From Chryseobacterium gleum (GTDB taxonomy: Bacteria; Bacteroidota; Bacteroidia; Flavobacteriales_D; Crocinitomicaceae), in NCBI GenBank assembly GCA_945897805.1, contig CAMDFX010000001.1, forward strand, positions 1 to 64,000: a DNA stretch of 64,000 nucleotides, read 5' to 3'. How positions within the stretch are numbered: position 1 is the first letter of the stretch; each line of letters starts with the position of its first letter. Positions 8,960 to 17,050 of the stretch are shown in pieces. The notes beneath the pieces are model-generated. The model was not told the origin of the DNA and ran no database searches. It saw nothing but the letters and a program-made list of their open reading frames with translations. A program made the position numbers and the translations under genes.

Positions 8960-9979
8960 TTAAACTAAATAAAAGAATGTAAATACAAACACCCAAACTA
9001 AATCAACGAAGTGCCAGTATAAACCTGTTTTCTCAACCATTTCATAGTGACCTCTTTTGTGATAAACTCCTCTCAATACACCAAAGAAAATGATGATATT
9101 GATAATGACACCAGAAAAAACGTGGAAACCGTGGAAGCCCGTAATAAAGAAAAAGAATTGACCATATTGCGCTGGACCGTATTCATTGCTTGTCAAATCT
9201 GCGCCATAAGTAACTCTATTTCTTGTACCGCTGTTAATTGCTTCATAATACATTTCATTGGCTTCGTGGCTTTGAATTACTTCGCCAGTTTTGTGTTTTT
9301 TACCATCTTCTTTGATGATCAACTTCAAATGTCCGTCAGCATTTGTATTCAACGTTACCTCAGCACCACCGTGTGTTTTAAACTTGTTATCTTTTACTGT
9401 GCCTGCCAAAACGGCACTGTGAAAATCGTGCAACAATTCATCTGTTTCGTAAGTTCCTTTTTTGAAATCATGACCAGATTTGGTAACTGTAAAATTCTTG
9501 AAAGAATGACCAGAAACTGTTGCCTTAGATCCATCTGCCAATTCAACTTTACCATATTCAGAACCATGAATAAAGTGGCTCCACTCCCACGCTTGAGAAC
9601 CAACGAAGAAAAATCCACCGATAATTGTAGCAAACATCCATTTTGTTACTCCTTTGCGATCCATTCTATGACCTGATTCAACCGCCAAAACCATTGTAAC
9701 AGAAGATACAATTAGGATAAAGGTCATCAAAGCCACATAAATCAATGGATAACCGTGACCCAAGAAAGGCAACGAATTAAAGGTTTCCTCACCAATCGGC
9801 CAAGAAGCTTGGGCATCATGTCGGGTAAAACCATACGAAATTAATAATCCTCCAAAAGTAAGGGCATCCGATACTAGGAAGAACCACATCATTAGTTTTC
9901 CGTAGCTTGTACTAAACGGAGAAACTTTTCCTCCCCACAGGGAAGAAGCGTCAATTTGATTTACAGCGTGTCCAGCCAT
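8960..9979 (-). CDS. Cytochrome c oxidase subunit III with large hydrophilic insert
   Basis: A 339-residue heme-copper oxidase subunit III. Helices lie at about 28-50, 76-99, 113-131, then after an insert at 271-301 and 318-338. Family signatures include WFFLVSDALTFGGLL, QAWEW and TGFHGFHVFSG, and YWHFVDLVWVFVF at the C-terminus. Residues about 142-268 form a charged, His/Lys-rich extramembrane domain between helices that standard subunit III lacks; comparable long forms are known in flavobacteria. It is the third gene of the ctaB operon, 21 nt after a second subunit III paralogue. Confidence 0.95.
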   Translation of the reverse strand: MAGHAVNQIDASSLWGGKVSPFSTSYGKLMMWFFLVSDALTFGGLLISYGFTRHDAQASWPIGEETFNSLPFLGHGYPLIYVALMTFILIVSSVTMVLAVESGHRMDRKGVTKWMFATIIGGFFFVGSQAWEWSHFIHGSEYGKVELADGSKATVSGHSFKNFTVTKSGHDFKKGTYETDELLHDFHSAVLAGTVKDNKFKTHGGAEVTLNTNADGHLKLIIKEDGKKHKTGEVIQSHEANEMYYEAINSGTRNRVTYGADLTSNEYGPAQYGQFFFFITGFHGFHVFSGVIINIIIFFGVLRGVYHKRGHYEMVEKTGLYWHFVDLVWVFVFTFFYLV

Positions 9980-10000
9980 TGTGCAATTTTTTTTGCAAGT

Positions 10001-11056
10001 TTAGTGAATAAAAAGGAAAAATAGCAATAAATAGAGCCATAATAAACCTAAAAAATGCCAGAAAATTGCACCTAGCCTTAAGCTCAAAACATTTCTGTCA
10101 TCAAAAGTGCTTGAAAATGAAATTTTTACCATTTTAATTAAGTAAAATAACGCTCCAAAAATATGTAGGAAATGTAGGAATGTAATTATATATAAATACG
10201 AAGTTGAAGTGTCTCGCGACTGATTTATCTTATTTTGAAGCGGTGCAGAAAGAATTTTATTTCCAAACATCAAGCTTCTATTTTTATAACTCAATTCTTT
10301 GCCTTTGTAAAAAATATGAAAATCTTTCCCTAATTTACCTTTGTGGAAGAAATCTCCTCGCCCATCTCTGATATTCAGGGATAAAAATTTCAATCTTTTC
10401 ATGTCCAAATATTGAATTACTTCTCCATTCGGTTTGATTAATTTTCCATTTTGCAAAGACAAGGGTTCATTTTTGAAATACAAAACAAAATTAGGAGAAA
10501 GTGAAGGGATATTGTACCCTGTAGGTTTATCCGTTTTTTCAAAGCTCTTCACATATGATTTCAATTCATTCATTTGAACTTCGGAAAGTATTTTTCCTTT
10601 AATCAAATAGTCATTTGCATCTACCTCAATGAATTGCCCTTTGTACTTAATTTCAAAGTAATCTCCATATCTGCCATCTGTCACCATGATTGAATTTCTA
10701 AAGTTTGCGCCTTCATCAATCAATTCGCCGTAGCCTTTGATTTGAAAAACTGCAAAACCTATACCTGTCAATAAAGTGGCTATCATTAAGATTTTTACTT
10801 GACCAAGATTTCTTTTCTTGGCTGATTTTACAGCCAAAACATAAAAAATACTACTCAAAGCAATAGACGTTGTGCTGATCCAAAAACCTAAAGGCAATGG
10901 ATATTTTACCCAAAATACATCTCCCATAGAAACGATGTAGCCAGAGGTAAAACCGGCAAATAACATAACAATACTGAAAATACTGACGTAAACTAAGTTT
11001 TTTTTCATTTTCTCTCTCACTGCTGGATCGAGTTCTTTACTGTAATCTGGTTTCAT
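10001..11056 (-). CDS. Second cytochrome c oxidase subunit III-like protein with unrelated-looking insert
   Basis: A 351-residue COX III paralogue. The membrane part is recognisable (helices about 21-43, 53-77, 88-107, 286-309, 326-350; FLHFLHIFGALFYL and FWHFLGLLWLYLL match the family). Between the third and fourth helices, about residues 112-284, lies a hydrophilic domain of some 170 residues, rich in Lys and Gly with several short YKG/GK stretches. Paralogues at this operon position in other flavobacteria are, to my knowledge, about 195 residues without it. It sits between ctaB (30 nt) and COX III (21 nt). Confidence 0.85.
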   Translation of the reverse strand: MKPDYSKELDPAVREKMKKNLVYVSIFSIVMLFAGFTSGYIVSMGDVFWVKYPLPLGFWISTTSIALSSIFYVLAVKSAKKRNLGQVKILMIATLLTGIGFAVFQIKGYGELIDEGANFRNSIMVTDGRYGDYFEIKYKGQFIEVDANDYLIKGKILSEVQMNELKSYVKSFEKTDKPTGYNIPSLSPNFVLYFKNEPLSLQNGKLIKPNGEVIQYLDMKRLKFLSLNIRDGRGDFFHKGKLGKDFHIFYKGKELSYKNRSLMFGNKILSAPLQNKINQSRDTSTSYLYIITFLHFLHIFGALFYLIKMVKISFSSTFDDRNVLSLRLGAIFWHFLGLLWLYLLLFFLFIH

Positions 11057-11086
11057 ACTATTTGTTTTTAAATTGACTTAAATTAT

Positions 11087-11959
11087 TTAAGGTATGACTC
11101 TATCAAATACGTATAAAAATTGAACAATCGGCAAGAAGAAAAAAGAGGCAAACATGACCTTTTTAGCATCTTTGTCATCGCATGAGAGAAACAATTTGTA
11201 TGCGTAAAGAAAAAATATTAATGAAGCTAAAGTTCCGATGATTAACGTGGCAATTCCAGCCATTCCCAAAAACCAAGGCAACAATGTAAATGGAATCAGC
11301 AAAAGGGAATACACACAAATTTGAAATGCAGAGTTTTTAGATTTTCCAAATTTTGAAGGAAGCAGCGAATAACCGCCAGCTTTGTAATCATCAAACGCTA
11401 CCCAGGCGATTGCCCAAAAATGCGGAAATTGCCAAACAAACTGAACGAAAAATAGAACGCCTGGAACCATTCCAAATTGATTTGTATGCGCAACAGCTCC
11501 CAATAAAGGTGGAATTGCACCTGGAAACGCCCCAATGAATACAGCCCACGGTGAAATCCTTTTCATGGGTGTATAGATAAATACATATGAAATATATGCA
11601 AACAAACCTAAAATGGCTGATTTATAATTGAGTTGATAAAGCATAATTGTTCCCACTAGCAAAGTCAAAACCACGACAATATATGCTTCTGTCAAAGACA
11701 TTTTTCCGGTGGGCAAGGGACGAATTTGGGTTCTTTTCATCAATTTATCAAAGTCTCTTTCCCAGATTTGATTGGAGCCATTGGATGCTGCAGTTACAAG
11801 TAAACCGCCAACTAATAAGTAAAAAATATCAATTGCACTTTTACCACCAACAAAAAGATAACCTGACAAGGCAGAAAGTATGACCAATGCTGATAAACGC
11901 AATTTAGTAAACAAAACATAAGCTTTGATTTTTTCACCAATTGTAATTTTTTCAATCAT
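11087..11959 (-). CDS. ctaB: Protoheme IX farnesyltransferase (haem O synthase)
   Basis: A UbiA-family membrane prenyltransferase that adds a farnesyl group to haem B to give haem O for heme-copper oxidases. About nine hydrophobic helices; the first Asp-rich motif is NGSNQIWERDFDKLMKRTQ and the second appears as AFDDYKAGGY. I start it at ATG 11959 (MIEKITIGEK, 290 residues) because the longer frame in the ORF track opens on a TTG seven codons upstream; a TACATTTG -7 box 30 nt further up fits this. It is the first gene of the seven-gene oxidase operon. Confidence 0.93.
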   Translation of the reverse strand: MIEKITIGEKIKAYVLFTKLRLSALVILSALSGYLFVGGKSAIDIFYLLVGGLLVTAASNGSNQIWERDFDKLMKRTQIRPLPTGKMSLTEAYIVVVLTLLVGTIMLYQLNYKSAILGLFAYISYVFIYTPMKRISPWAVFIGAFPGAIPPLLGAVAHTNQFGMVPGVLFFVQFVWQFPHFWAIAWVAFDDYKAGGYSLLPSKFGKSKNSAFQICVYSLLLIPFTLLPWFLGMAGIATLIIGTLASLIFFLYAYKLFLSCDDKDAKKVMFASFFFLPIVQFLYVFDRVIP

Positions 11960-11988
11960 TGCGACCTCCACTGCTTTCAAATTTGATA

Positions 11989-11996
11989 CAAATGTA
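11989..11996 (-). promoter_or_regulatory. -7 box of the ctaB operon promoter
   Basis: TACATTTG on the minus strand fits the Bacteroidota TAnnTTTG consensus and ends 30 nt before the ctaB ATG. It would drive the whole oxidase operon. Confidence 0.6.
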
Positions 11997-12134
11997 CGGA
12001 TTTTGATTTGAGAAAGTAATAAGTAAATACTTTTTTTAAAGTACTAAAATGAATTCAAAAGCTCGAATTTCAGTAAGTGTAAGAGAAAAAAATAAAAATT
12101 TTAATTCTACCACTTTCATATTCAATTTTAACTG

Positions 12135-12154
12135 AAATAAATGTACATTTATTT
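12135..12154. promoter_or_regulatory. 20-bp perfect palindrome upstream of ctaB
   Basis: AAATAAATGTACATTTATTT is a perfect palindrome centred on GTAC, about 140 nt upstream of the ctaB -7 box. No spacer loop is present, so it is better suited to binding a dimeric regulator than to a hairpin. The factor is unknown. Confidence 0.4.
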
Positions 12155-12286
12155 GGTTTTATAACAGAATTAAAAGAATCAAGCTTAAACTAATATCTAA
12201 TTCTAATATTGATTTTTTTTCATTTCGACAGCTGCGAGAGACACAGCAAATATGGTTGCAGATTGTTGCTTGTATTTATAGGTGTT

Positions 12287-12586
12287 TTAGGCTTTTAGCG
12301 CCCTGTATTTCTTCAATACAGTAATAAATTCTTTGATCCAAAGATAAACCAAAAGTGGAAATATAATAACTGACATTTTATTGAAATGGTAAGCTGCAGC
12401 GAAATCAAAATGTAAAAAATGCTGAATAGCCCTTGTTATTCCGCAACCGGGACAAGTGGTATCTGCCAAAAGTACAGAGAGACACACTGATTGACCTTTG
12501 TCAAAAAAAGTAGCAGGAAGGACTATCAAAACCAAAGGTATGACAGCCATTCCTGCTAACTTAATAAGTAATAAATTTCTTTTCAA
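12287..12586 (-). CDS. DUF2752 membrane protein
   Basis: A 99-residue protein with a hydrophobic N-terminal helix (about 8-26) and a second helix (about 70-90). It carries the DUF2752 hallmark CPGCGITRAI (about residues 45-54) followed by the aromatic HFLHFDFAAAYHFN. The function of the family is unknown; the Cys pair suggests a metal or redox role. It follows the TM2 protein by 20 nt on the same strand, and the two families are often found side by side, so they probably form a small operon. Confidence 0.85.
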   Translation of the reverse strand: MKRNLLLIKLAGMAVIPLVLIVLPATFFDKGQSVCLSVLLADTTCPGCGITRAIQHFLHFDFAAAYHFNKMSVIIFPLLVYLWIKEFITVLKKYRALKA

Positions 12587-12606
12587 TCTAAATAACTAAA
12601 AGATAA

Positions 12607-13248
12607 TCAATCGAAATTTCCTGTGATAATGTTAACAAGGTCAACAAGTGCCCAAATTCCGCAACCACCGCCTGTAAGAATAAACAAGATATTCCAGCCA
12701 ACTGGTTTTCCAGCATACCATCTGTGTGCAGCAAAAAAGCCTAAAAAGAACCAAAGTAAAAGTAAAATGATTAACTCTTTGTCACCATTTGCCTTTTTAG
12801 CTTTAGAAGATTTTTCAATTTTCTTAAGCGCAGATTTAATCACTTTTGAATCAGCACTTTTTGCGCTTTTTGAAGATTGACCATTCAATGCTGATGTACT
12901 TTCAACAACATTTGAATTTCTTGCCCCTTCTTTAGTCGAAACTGAAGATTGAGTTAACTTGTTTTCGATTTGCTCAATTTTTACTACATCCAAATTTGCT
13001 TGAACTGCATTTTCTCTCGTTACTTCATTTGTGGCAGCAGTTTCTTGCTCAAGATTCACAAAATTCTTGTTTTTGTGCTCTCTCACTTCATTATTAGCTG
13101 TTTCAACTTTTTCACCATCAGCTTGTTGTTTTACTTTGTTCCAAGTAATGTGGTAACCTGAATTGTGAACTCTCTTCTCGATTGAACAAGAAGCAGTAAT
13201 AATAGCAACTGAAAGTCCCGCTAAAATTAATTTGTTTAAGTTTTTCAT
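12607..13248 (-). CDS. TM2-domain protein with lipoprotein-type signal
   Basis: A 213-residue protein of odd build. The N-terminus is a lipoprotein signal ending IITASC (Cys21). Residues about 22-155 are a polar, low-complexity linker rich in Lys, Ser, Asn and Glu, and the C-terminal about 55 residues form a TM2 domain with two helices (LLLWFFLGFFAAHRWYAGK, then GGGCGIWALVDLVNIITG). Function is unknown. A lipid anchor together with a two-helix C-terminal domain would tie it to the inner membrane at both ends. Paired with DUF2752 downstream. Confidence 0.8.
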   Translation of the reverse strand: MKNLNKLILAGLSVAIITASCSIEKRVHNSGYHITWNKVKQQADGEKVETANNEVREHKNKNFVNLEQETAATNEVTRENAVQANLDVVKIEQIENKLTQSSVSTKEGARNSNVVESTSALNGQSSKSAKSADSKVIKSALKKIEKSSKAKKANGDKELIILLLLWFFLGFFAAHRWYAGKPVGWNILFILTGGGCGIWALVDLVNIITGNFD

Positions 13249-13447
13249 TGATTTGAATTTTAAATTATTTGAATAATTAATTGATAGCTAAATTAATTTT
13301 TATTTTCACTGCAGAAACATCTGGAAGGAAAAGTTTTTAACATTAATTTAGAATTAAGGAGAAATTGACATTACTTGAATTTAAGTTAGAAAATAATTTG
13401 TGAACTGAAAATATAATAATAAATTTACGGCCTAAACGTTAACTATT

Positions 13448-13951
13448 ATGAGAAAAAATTTAAAAAAAGTACCATTAATGCTTTCTATGATCTTTATTTT
13501 AGCTTCCTGTGGAAGTGTTACTAGAATCAATAGACAAGAAGTTCAAGCACCAATAATTTATTCAACAAGAGATGATATATCTATTACAGATGATATATCT
13601 GCAAATGGCAAAGTAAAAACGGTGTCGTTTTTATTTGTCGATTTTTATAAATGGAATAACTCTAAAAGACAGCTAAAAGTAGGACCATTCAGATTCTTAG
13701 ATCGAGAATACCAGGAAGGGGTGTTTAACGGATACTATGGTTTTTCAAATGATTTTGACGAAAAGCTTGCCGCTTATAACTTTATTACTGAAAACTCTAG
13801 TTTAGACTATATTACCAATGTTCGTTTCAAAAAGACTTTCTCAAGAAAACCTTTTTACTTTAGATTACTAAATATAGGAGTTAGAGAATCTGAAACTACC
13901 ATTATTGCTAAGGGAGTAATTATTAAGAACAAAGTTCCTGCTAAAAACTAA
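13448..13951 (+). CDS. Putative lipoprotein, paralogue of the next gene
   Basis: A 167-residue predicted lipoprotein (MLSMIFILASC, Cys21) that I do not recognise. The C-terminal half ends in DYITNVRFKKTF...TTIIAKGVIIKNK, a pattern shared with the downstream gene (IDYWTNIRVERKV...ETVIIKATGVEI). The Tyr/Phe-rich middle part (VDFYKW, GPFRFLDREY) may form a small beta domain. The gene starts on ATG 13448, divergently from the TM2 gene across a 199-nt spacer, and is followed after six bases by its paralogue, so a two-gene operon closing at 14574-14608 is likely. Confidence 0.75.
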   Translation: MRKNLKKVPLMLSMIFILASCGSVTRINRQEVQAPIIYSTRDDISITDDISANGKVKTVSFLFVDFYKWNNSKRQLKVGPFRFLDREYQEGVFNGYYGFSNDFDEKLAAYNFITENSSLDYITNVRFKKTFSRKPFYFRLLNIGVRESETTIIAKGVIIKNKVPAKN

Positions 13952-13957
13952 TTTATT

Positions 13958-14545
13958 ATGAAGATATATTTATATTTAGTTCTAAGTCTGTTTTTTGCTT
14001 CTTGCTCTACTGTAACATCAAAAAATTTGACCAATCTGGAAATGAAATTCGCTCCACTTCCAGCAATTCCATCTGGAGATTACGAAGCAGAGGCTACACT
14101 TTCTTTTAAAAGAAACATGGTTAAGGACAAAGCTTTTTTAAAAAACTATCGTCAAGCTTCTTTAGCTAGTAAAGTTCAAAAAATCACTATAGATCTTAAT
14201 CAAAATACATTATTTGGTAAAATCCGTGTTTGGTTTTATAAGAATGGAAGTATTAAATCTGGACTAAAATTAGCTAGTGATCCTACTTATGATCTTGCAC
14301 TTTATAATCTGGCTGAAAAATACCCTAATATCGATTATTGGACTAATATTAGAGTGGAAAGAAAAGTTTCAGGTAGAAAAAGAATAATCAATGGCAGCTA
14401 CATTAAAACTGGCGATGAAACTGTAATTATTAAGGCTACCGGTGTAGAAATAATGACAGATGAGGAATACGAAACCTTTAAGAAAACTCCAGAATTCCTT
14501 AAAATGAAAAAATTATTGGATCCTGAGCAATTTATGAATTTTTAA
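13958..14545 (+). CDS. Putative lipoprotein, tandem paralogue
   Basis: A 195-residue predicted lipoprotein (SLFFASC, Cys16) of unknown function. It shares with its upstream neighbour the sequence block NIDYWTNIRVERKV and the closing ETVIIKATGVEI, which points to an old tandem duplication with strong divergence. It lacks membrane helices after the signal. The stop is followed 29 nt later by a clear terminator. Confidence 0.75.
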   Translation: MKIYLYLVLSLFFASCSTVTSKNLTNLEMKFAPLPAIPSGDYEAEATLSFKRNMVKDKAFLKNYRQASLASKVQKITIDLNQNTLFGKIRVWFYKNGSIKSGLKLASDPTYDLALYNLAEKYPNIDYWTNIRVERKVSGRKRIINGSYIKTGDETVIIKATGVEIMTDEEYETFKKTPEFLKMKKLLDPEQFMNF

Positions 14546-14573
14546 ACTAATTGCTAGGCTTTAACATTTTATT

Positions 14574-14608
14574 TAAAAGGCTGTTTCTTGATAGAGACAG
14601 CCTTTTTA
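14574..14608 (+). terminator. Rho-independent terminator of the lipoprotein pair
   Basis: AAAAGGCTGT (14575-14584) pairs with ACAGCCTTTT (14597-14606) over a 12-nt loop, followed by T residues. The 60-codon ORF 14551-14733 runs through it and is not a gene. Confidence 0.85.
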
Positions 14609-14738
14609 AGTTTAGTGTCTCTTGGTATCACATTGATAATGAAATACTAAAAACCCACTTTTTGGCTTGCCAAAGACAATTATTATTATACCTTAGGCGC
14701 CTCAAAGAAAATTCAATACTTCGTCCAATATAAAATTT

Positions 14739-15632
14739 ATGAAAAAACAAATTTTGCAAGGTAGCTTGTTGGTTGCGCTTGGTGCAGCATGTTATGGACT
14801 TTTAGCAACATTTGTGAAATTGGCGTATGAAGATCATTTCACAATCGCTGAAATAACTGTTTCTCAATTTGTGATTGGGATATTTGGTCTATTAATTTTG
14901 AATCTATTTGTCAAGAAAAAAGCAAAAAACAATCAGATTTCATCCAACAAAACAAACATTGCCAAACTCATTTTAGCTGGGACTTCGTTGGGCTTAACAA
15001 GCACATTCTATTACTTGGCGGTGCAATTAATTCCCGTTTCTATTGGTATTGTCTTATTGATGCAAACCGTTTGGATGGGGGTTGTTTTGGATATTATTCT
15101 AACCAAAAAGTGGCCTTCAATTGGAAAAACTTTGGCCGTTATTTTAATTCTATTTGGAACAGTTCTGGCTACAAATATGCTTTTTGACATCAAAAAGATA
15201 AATTTTACAGGCATCGGTTGGGGATTACTTGCCGCTGTTTCCTATACGGTTTCTGTCTTCACTTCAGGGAAAATTGCGATTGGTATGCATGCTTTTCGAA
15301 GAACAATTTGGATGCTTTTGGGTGGTTTAATTGTTGTGCTGGCAATCTCTTTTCCCTCTATGATTGAAAAGTTTGATTGGCAAATATTTGTAAGTTGGGG
15401 AATTGTTATGGCGGTTTTTGGTACTATTTTACCACCAGTACTATTTTCACTTGGAATGCCAAAAATCAATCTCGGATTGGGTGCAATACTTTCATCTGTT
15501 GAAATCCCTGTTTCTGTATTGATGGCTTACTTTCTGCTTCATGAAAAAGTAAATCTACTTCAATGGGTTGGAATAGTTCTAATTATGTTAACCGTAATCA
15601 TTATGAATTTACCACATAAAAAGAAAAACTAA
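14739..15632 (+). CDS. EamA/DMT-family transporter
   Basis: A 297-residue inner-membrane protein with ten hydrophobic helices in two homologous EamA repeats (about 5-145 and 152-293). The first repeat opens with SLLVALGAACYGLLATFVK and the second with GIGWGLLAAVSYTVSVFTSGK. Members export or import small metabolites such as amino acids or nucleotide precursors; the substrate here is unknown. It is a single-gene unit between the lipoprotein terminator and repeat R3, convergent with waaA. Confidence 0.9.
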   Translation: MKKQILQGSLLVALGAACYGLLATFVKLAYEDHFTIAEITVSQFVIGIFGLLILNLFVKKKAKNNQISSNKTNIAKLILAGTSLGLTSTFYYLAVQLIPVSIGIVLLMQTVWMGVVLDIILTKKWPSIGKTLAVILILFGTVLATNMLFDIKKINFTGIGWGLLAAVSYTVSVFTSGKIAIGMHAFRRTIWMLLGGLIVVLAISFPSMIEKFDWQIFVSWGIVMAVFGTILPPVLFSLGMPKINLGLGAILSSVEIPVSVLMAYFLLHEKVNLLQWVGIVLIMLTVIIMNLPHKKKN

Positions 15633-15667
15633 TCGGGATTCACTTCATGGCTACCTTTGGTGATTAT

Positions 15668-15821
15668 TTATTTTGAGGTGCTGACTAAGACTTTACTTCA
15701 AACATCAAAATGTTCTTTACATCCTAGATTTTTACTTTTCTTTCCTTGATGAAAGTAAAGTAACAAAAGAAACCACGAAGTCGCACCGTAGGTAATATAG
15801 TCCAGTTCATTGGACTATATT
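15668..15821 (+). repeat. Dispersed intergenic repeat, copy R3 (modules A+B plus hairpin)
   Basis: Lies between the convergent EamA and waaA genes. Order on plus: A-end TTATTTTGAGGTGCTGA (15668-15684), spacer, imperfect 13-bp inverted repeat TTACTTTTCTTTC/GAAAGTAAAGTAA (15732-15763), B module CCACGAAGTCGCACCGTAGGTAA (15773-15795), then a perfect 11-bp hairpin AATATAGTCCA-gttcat-TGGACTATATT (15794-15821). Part A matches R1 in inverse orientation with scattered changes; part B matches R2. Confidence 0.8.
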
Positions 15822-15841
15822 GAAAAAATAATCGGTATAAA

Positions 15842-17050
15842 TCATTTTTCCTCTAAGAAATCAACGATTTTTTGAGTCGCTCCTTGCGAAGAGAGGACCA
15901 AATCTGTTGTTTTGATTTTCAAATTTTCTTGATTTTCAACAATGCTTTTAAACGCCATTTTCAAGGATTCTTGATCTGCCACTGAAAATCCAATTCCTGC
16001 GTCGATAAAAGTTTGAGCTTCTGGAAACCTCTTGTGTTTTGGGCCAAAAATAACAGGCAATCCAAAAACTGCTGGTTCTAGAATGTTGTGCAAATTGCCT
16101 GAAAATCCACCACCAATAAATGCGATTTGTCCGTAGTTGTAAGCGTTTGCTAATTTTCCAATGGAATCAATCAGCAGTATTTTTTTAGTGGAATCTAAAG
16201 TCCAGTTTGAATATCGAATGGTTTCATTTTCAAAATTTTTCTCAATTTGTATCAAATGATTTTCAGAAATATCATGCGGTGCAATAATCACAGGAAAACC
16301 ACAGTTTGAAACCAATTTTTTGAGTAAATCTTCATCATCAGGCCAAGAACTTCCGATTACAAATGCTTTTTGATTTTGAATAAACGCTTCAATTATTGAA
16401 TCAGTTTGCACGTTTGCTTTGTTTTCAATGACGCGATCAAACCTTGTATCTCCTGTGAGCATGGCTTGGTTTATGCCAATGCTGTCTAAAAGTTCAAGAG
16501 ATGATTGATTTTGAACGAAAAAGAAATCTATTTTTCTCAATGTCTCCCTAAATTGATTGCCATACCATTTGAAAAATCGGTGGTCTGATCTAAACAAAGC
16601 GCTGATTGAATAGACTTTAGCGTTTGATTTTTTTGCTTCAAAAATATAATTTGTCCAAAATTCATATTTGATAAAAAATACTTTTTGCGGTTTAAAGTGC
16701 TGAATAAAATGGCGTGCATTCGATTTTGTATCCAAAGGTAAATAGCAAACAAAATCAGCAGAATTTTTTCTTTTGTGGTAATTTTCATATCCTGAAGGAC
16801 TAAAAAAAGAGACCAAAATATAAATGGAAGGATTGTTTTCTTTAATCAGATTCATCATGGGCAATCCTTGATCAAATTCTCCTAGAGAAGCGCAATGAAA
16901 CCAATACACTTGTCGATTTTCTAATTTTGGCAATTTCTCCCAAAAGTGCTTACGACCTAAAATCCAACTTTTTGCTTTGGGATTAAAAAATTGTGCGACC
17001 CATAAAATGCCACCATAAATTCTGATTCCTAGGGAGTAGAGTAGATTCAT
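15842..17050 (-). CDS. waaA: 3-deoxy-D-manno-octulosonic acid (Kdo) transferase
   Basis: A GT30 glycosyltransferase that adds Kdo to lipid A at the inner face of the cytoplasmic membrane. The N-terminal membrane anchor (MNLLYSLGIRIYGGILWVAQ) and the two Rossmann halves are complete; family motifs include FHCASLGEFDQGLP, FIKYEFWTNYI and GGGFSGNLHNILEPAVFGLPVIFGPKH. I start at ATG 17050, which overlaps the stop of the upstream outer-membrane gene as TGATG; the track's longer frame adds 17 unlikely residues. Length is 402 residues, normal for the family. Confidence 0.95.
   Translation of the reverse strand: MNLLYSLGIRIYGGILWVAQFFNPKAKSWILGRKHFWEKLPKLENRQVYWFHCASLGEFDQGLPMMNLIKENNPSIYILVSFFSPSGYENYHKRKNSADFVCYLPLDTKSNARHFIQHFKPQKVFFIKYEFWTNYIFEAKKSNAKVYSISALFRSDHRFFKWYGNQFRETLRKIDFFFVQNQSSLELLDSIGINQAMLTGDTRFDRVIENKANVQTDSIIEAFIQNQKAFVIGSSWPDDEDLLKKLVSNCGFPVIIAPHDISENHLIQIEKNFENETIRYSNWTLDSTKKILLIDSIGKLANAYNYGQIAFIGGGFSGNLHNILEPAVFGLPVIFGPKHKRFPEAQTFIDAGIGFSVADQESLKMAFKSIVENQENLKIKTTDLVLSSQGATQKIVDFLEEK

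Larger units (their letters stand above)
11960..12286. other. 327-nt intergenic region, ctaB upstream / DUF2752 downstream
   Basis: Carries the ctaB -7 box (11989-11996) and a 20-bp perfect palindrome (12135-12154), listed separately. The rest is AT-rich with no open frame. I see no terminator after DUF2752. Confidence 0.5.

Noticed and set aside
9047-9676. 209-aa ORF on plus over COX III
   Set aside because: Antisense shadow of a well-supported subunit III gene; Cys/Ile/Phe-rich composition typical of shadows.
14551-14733. 60-aa ORF after the lipoprotein pair
   Set aside because: Runs through the terminator stem-loop and the EamA upstream region.
15794-15821. Perfect 11-bp hairpin as a terminator of EamA or waaA
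   Set aside because: No T tract follows in either direction; it is more likely part of repeat R3.
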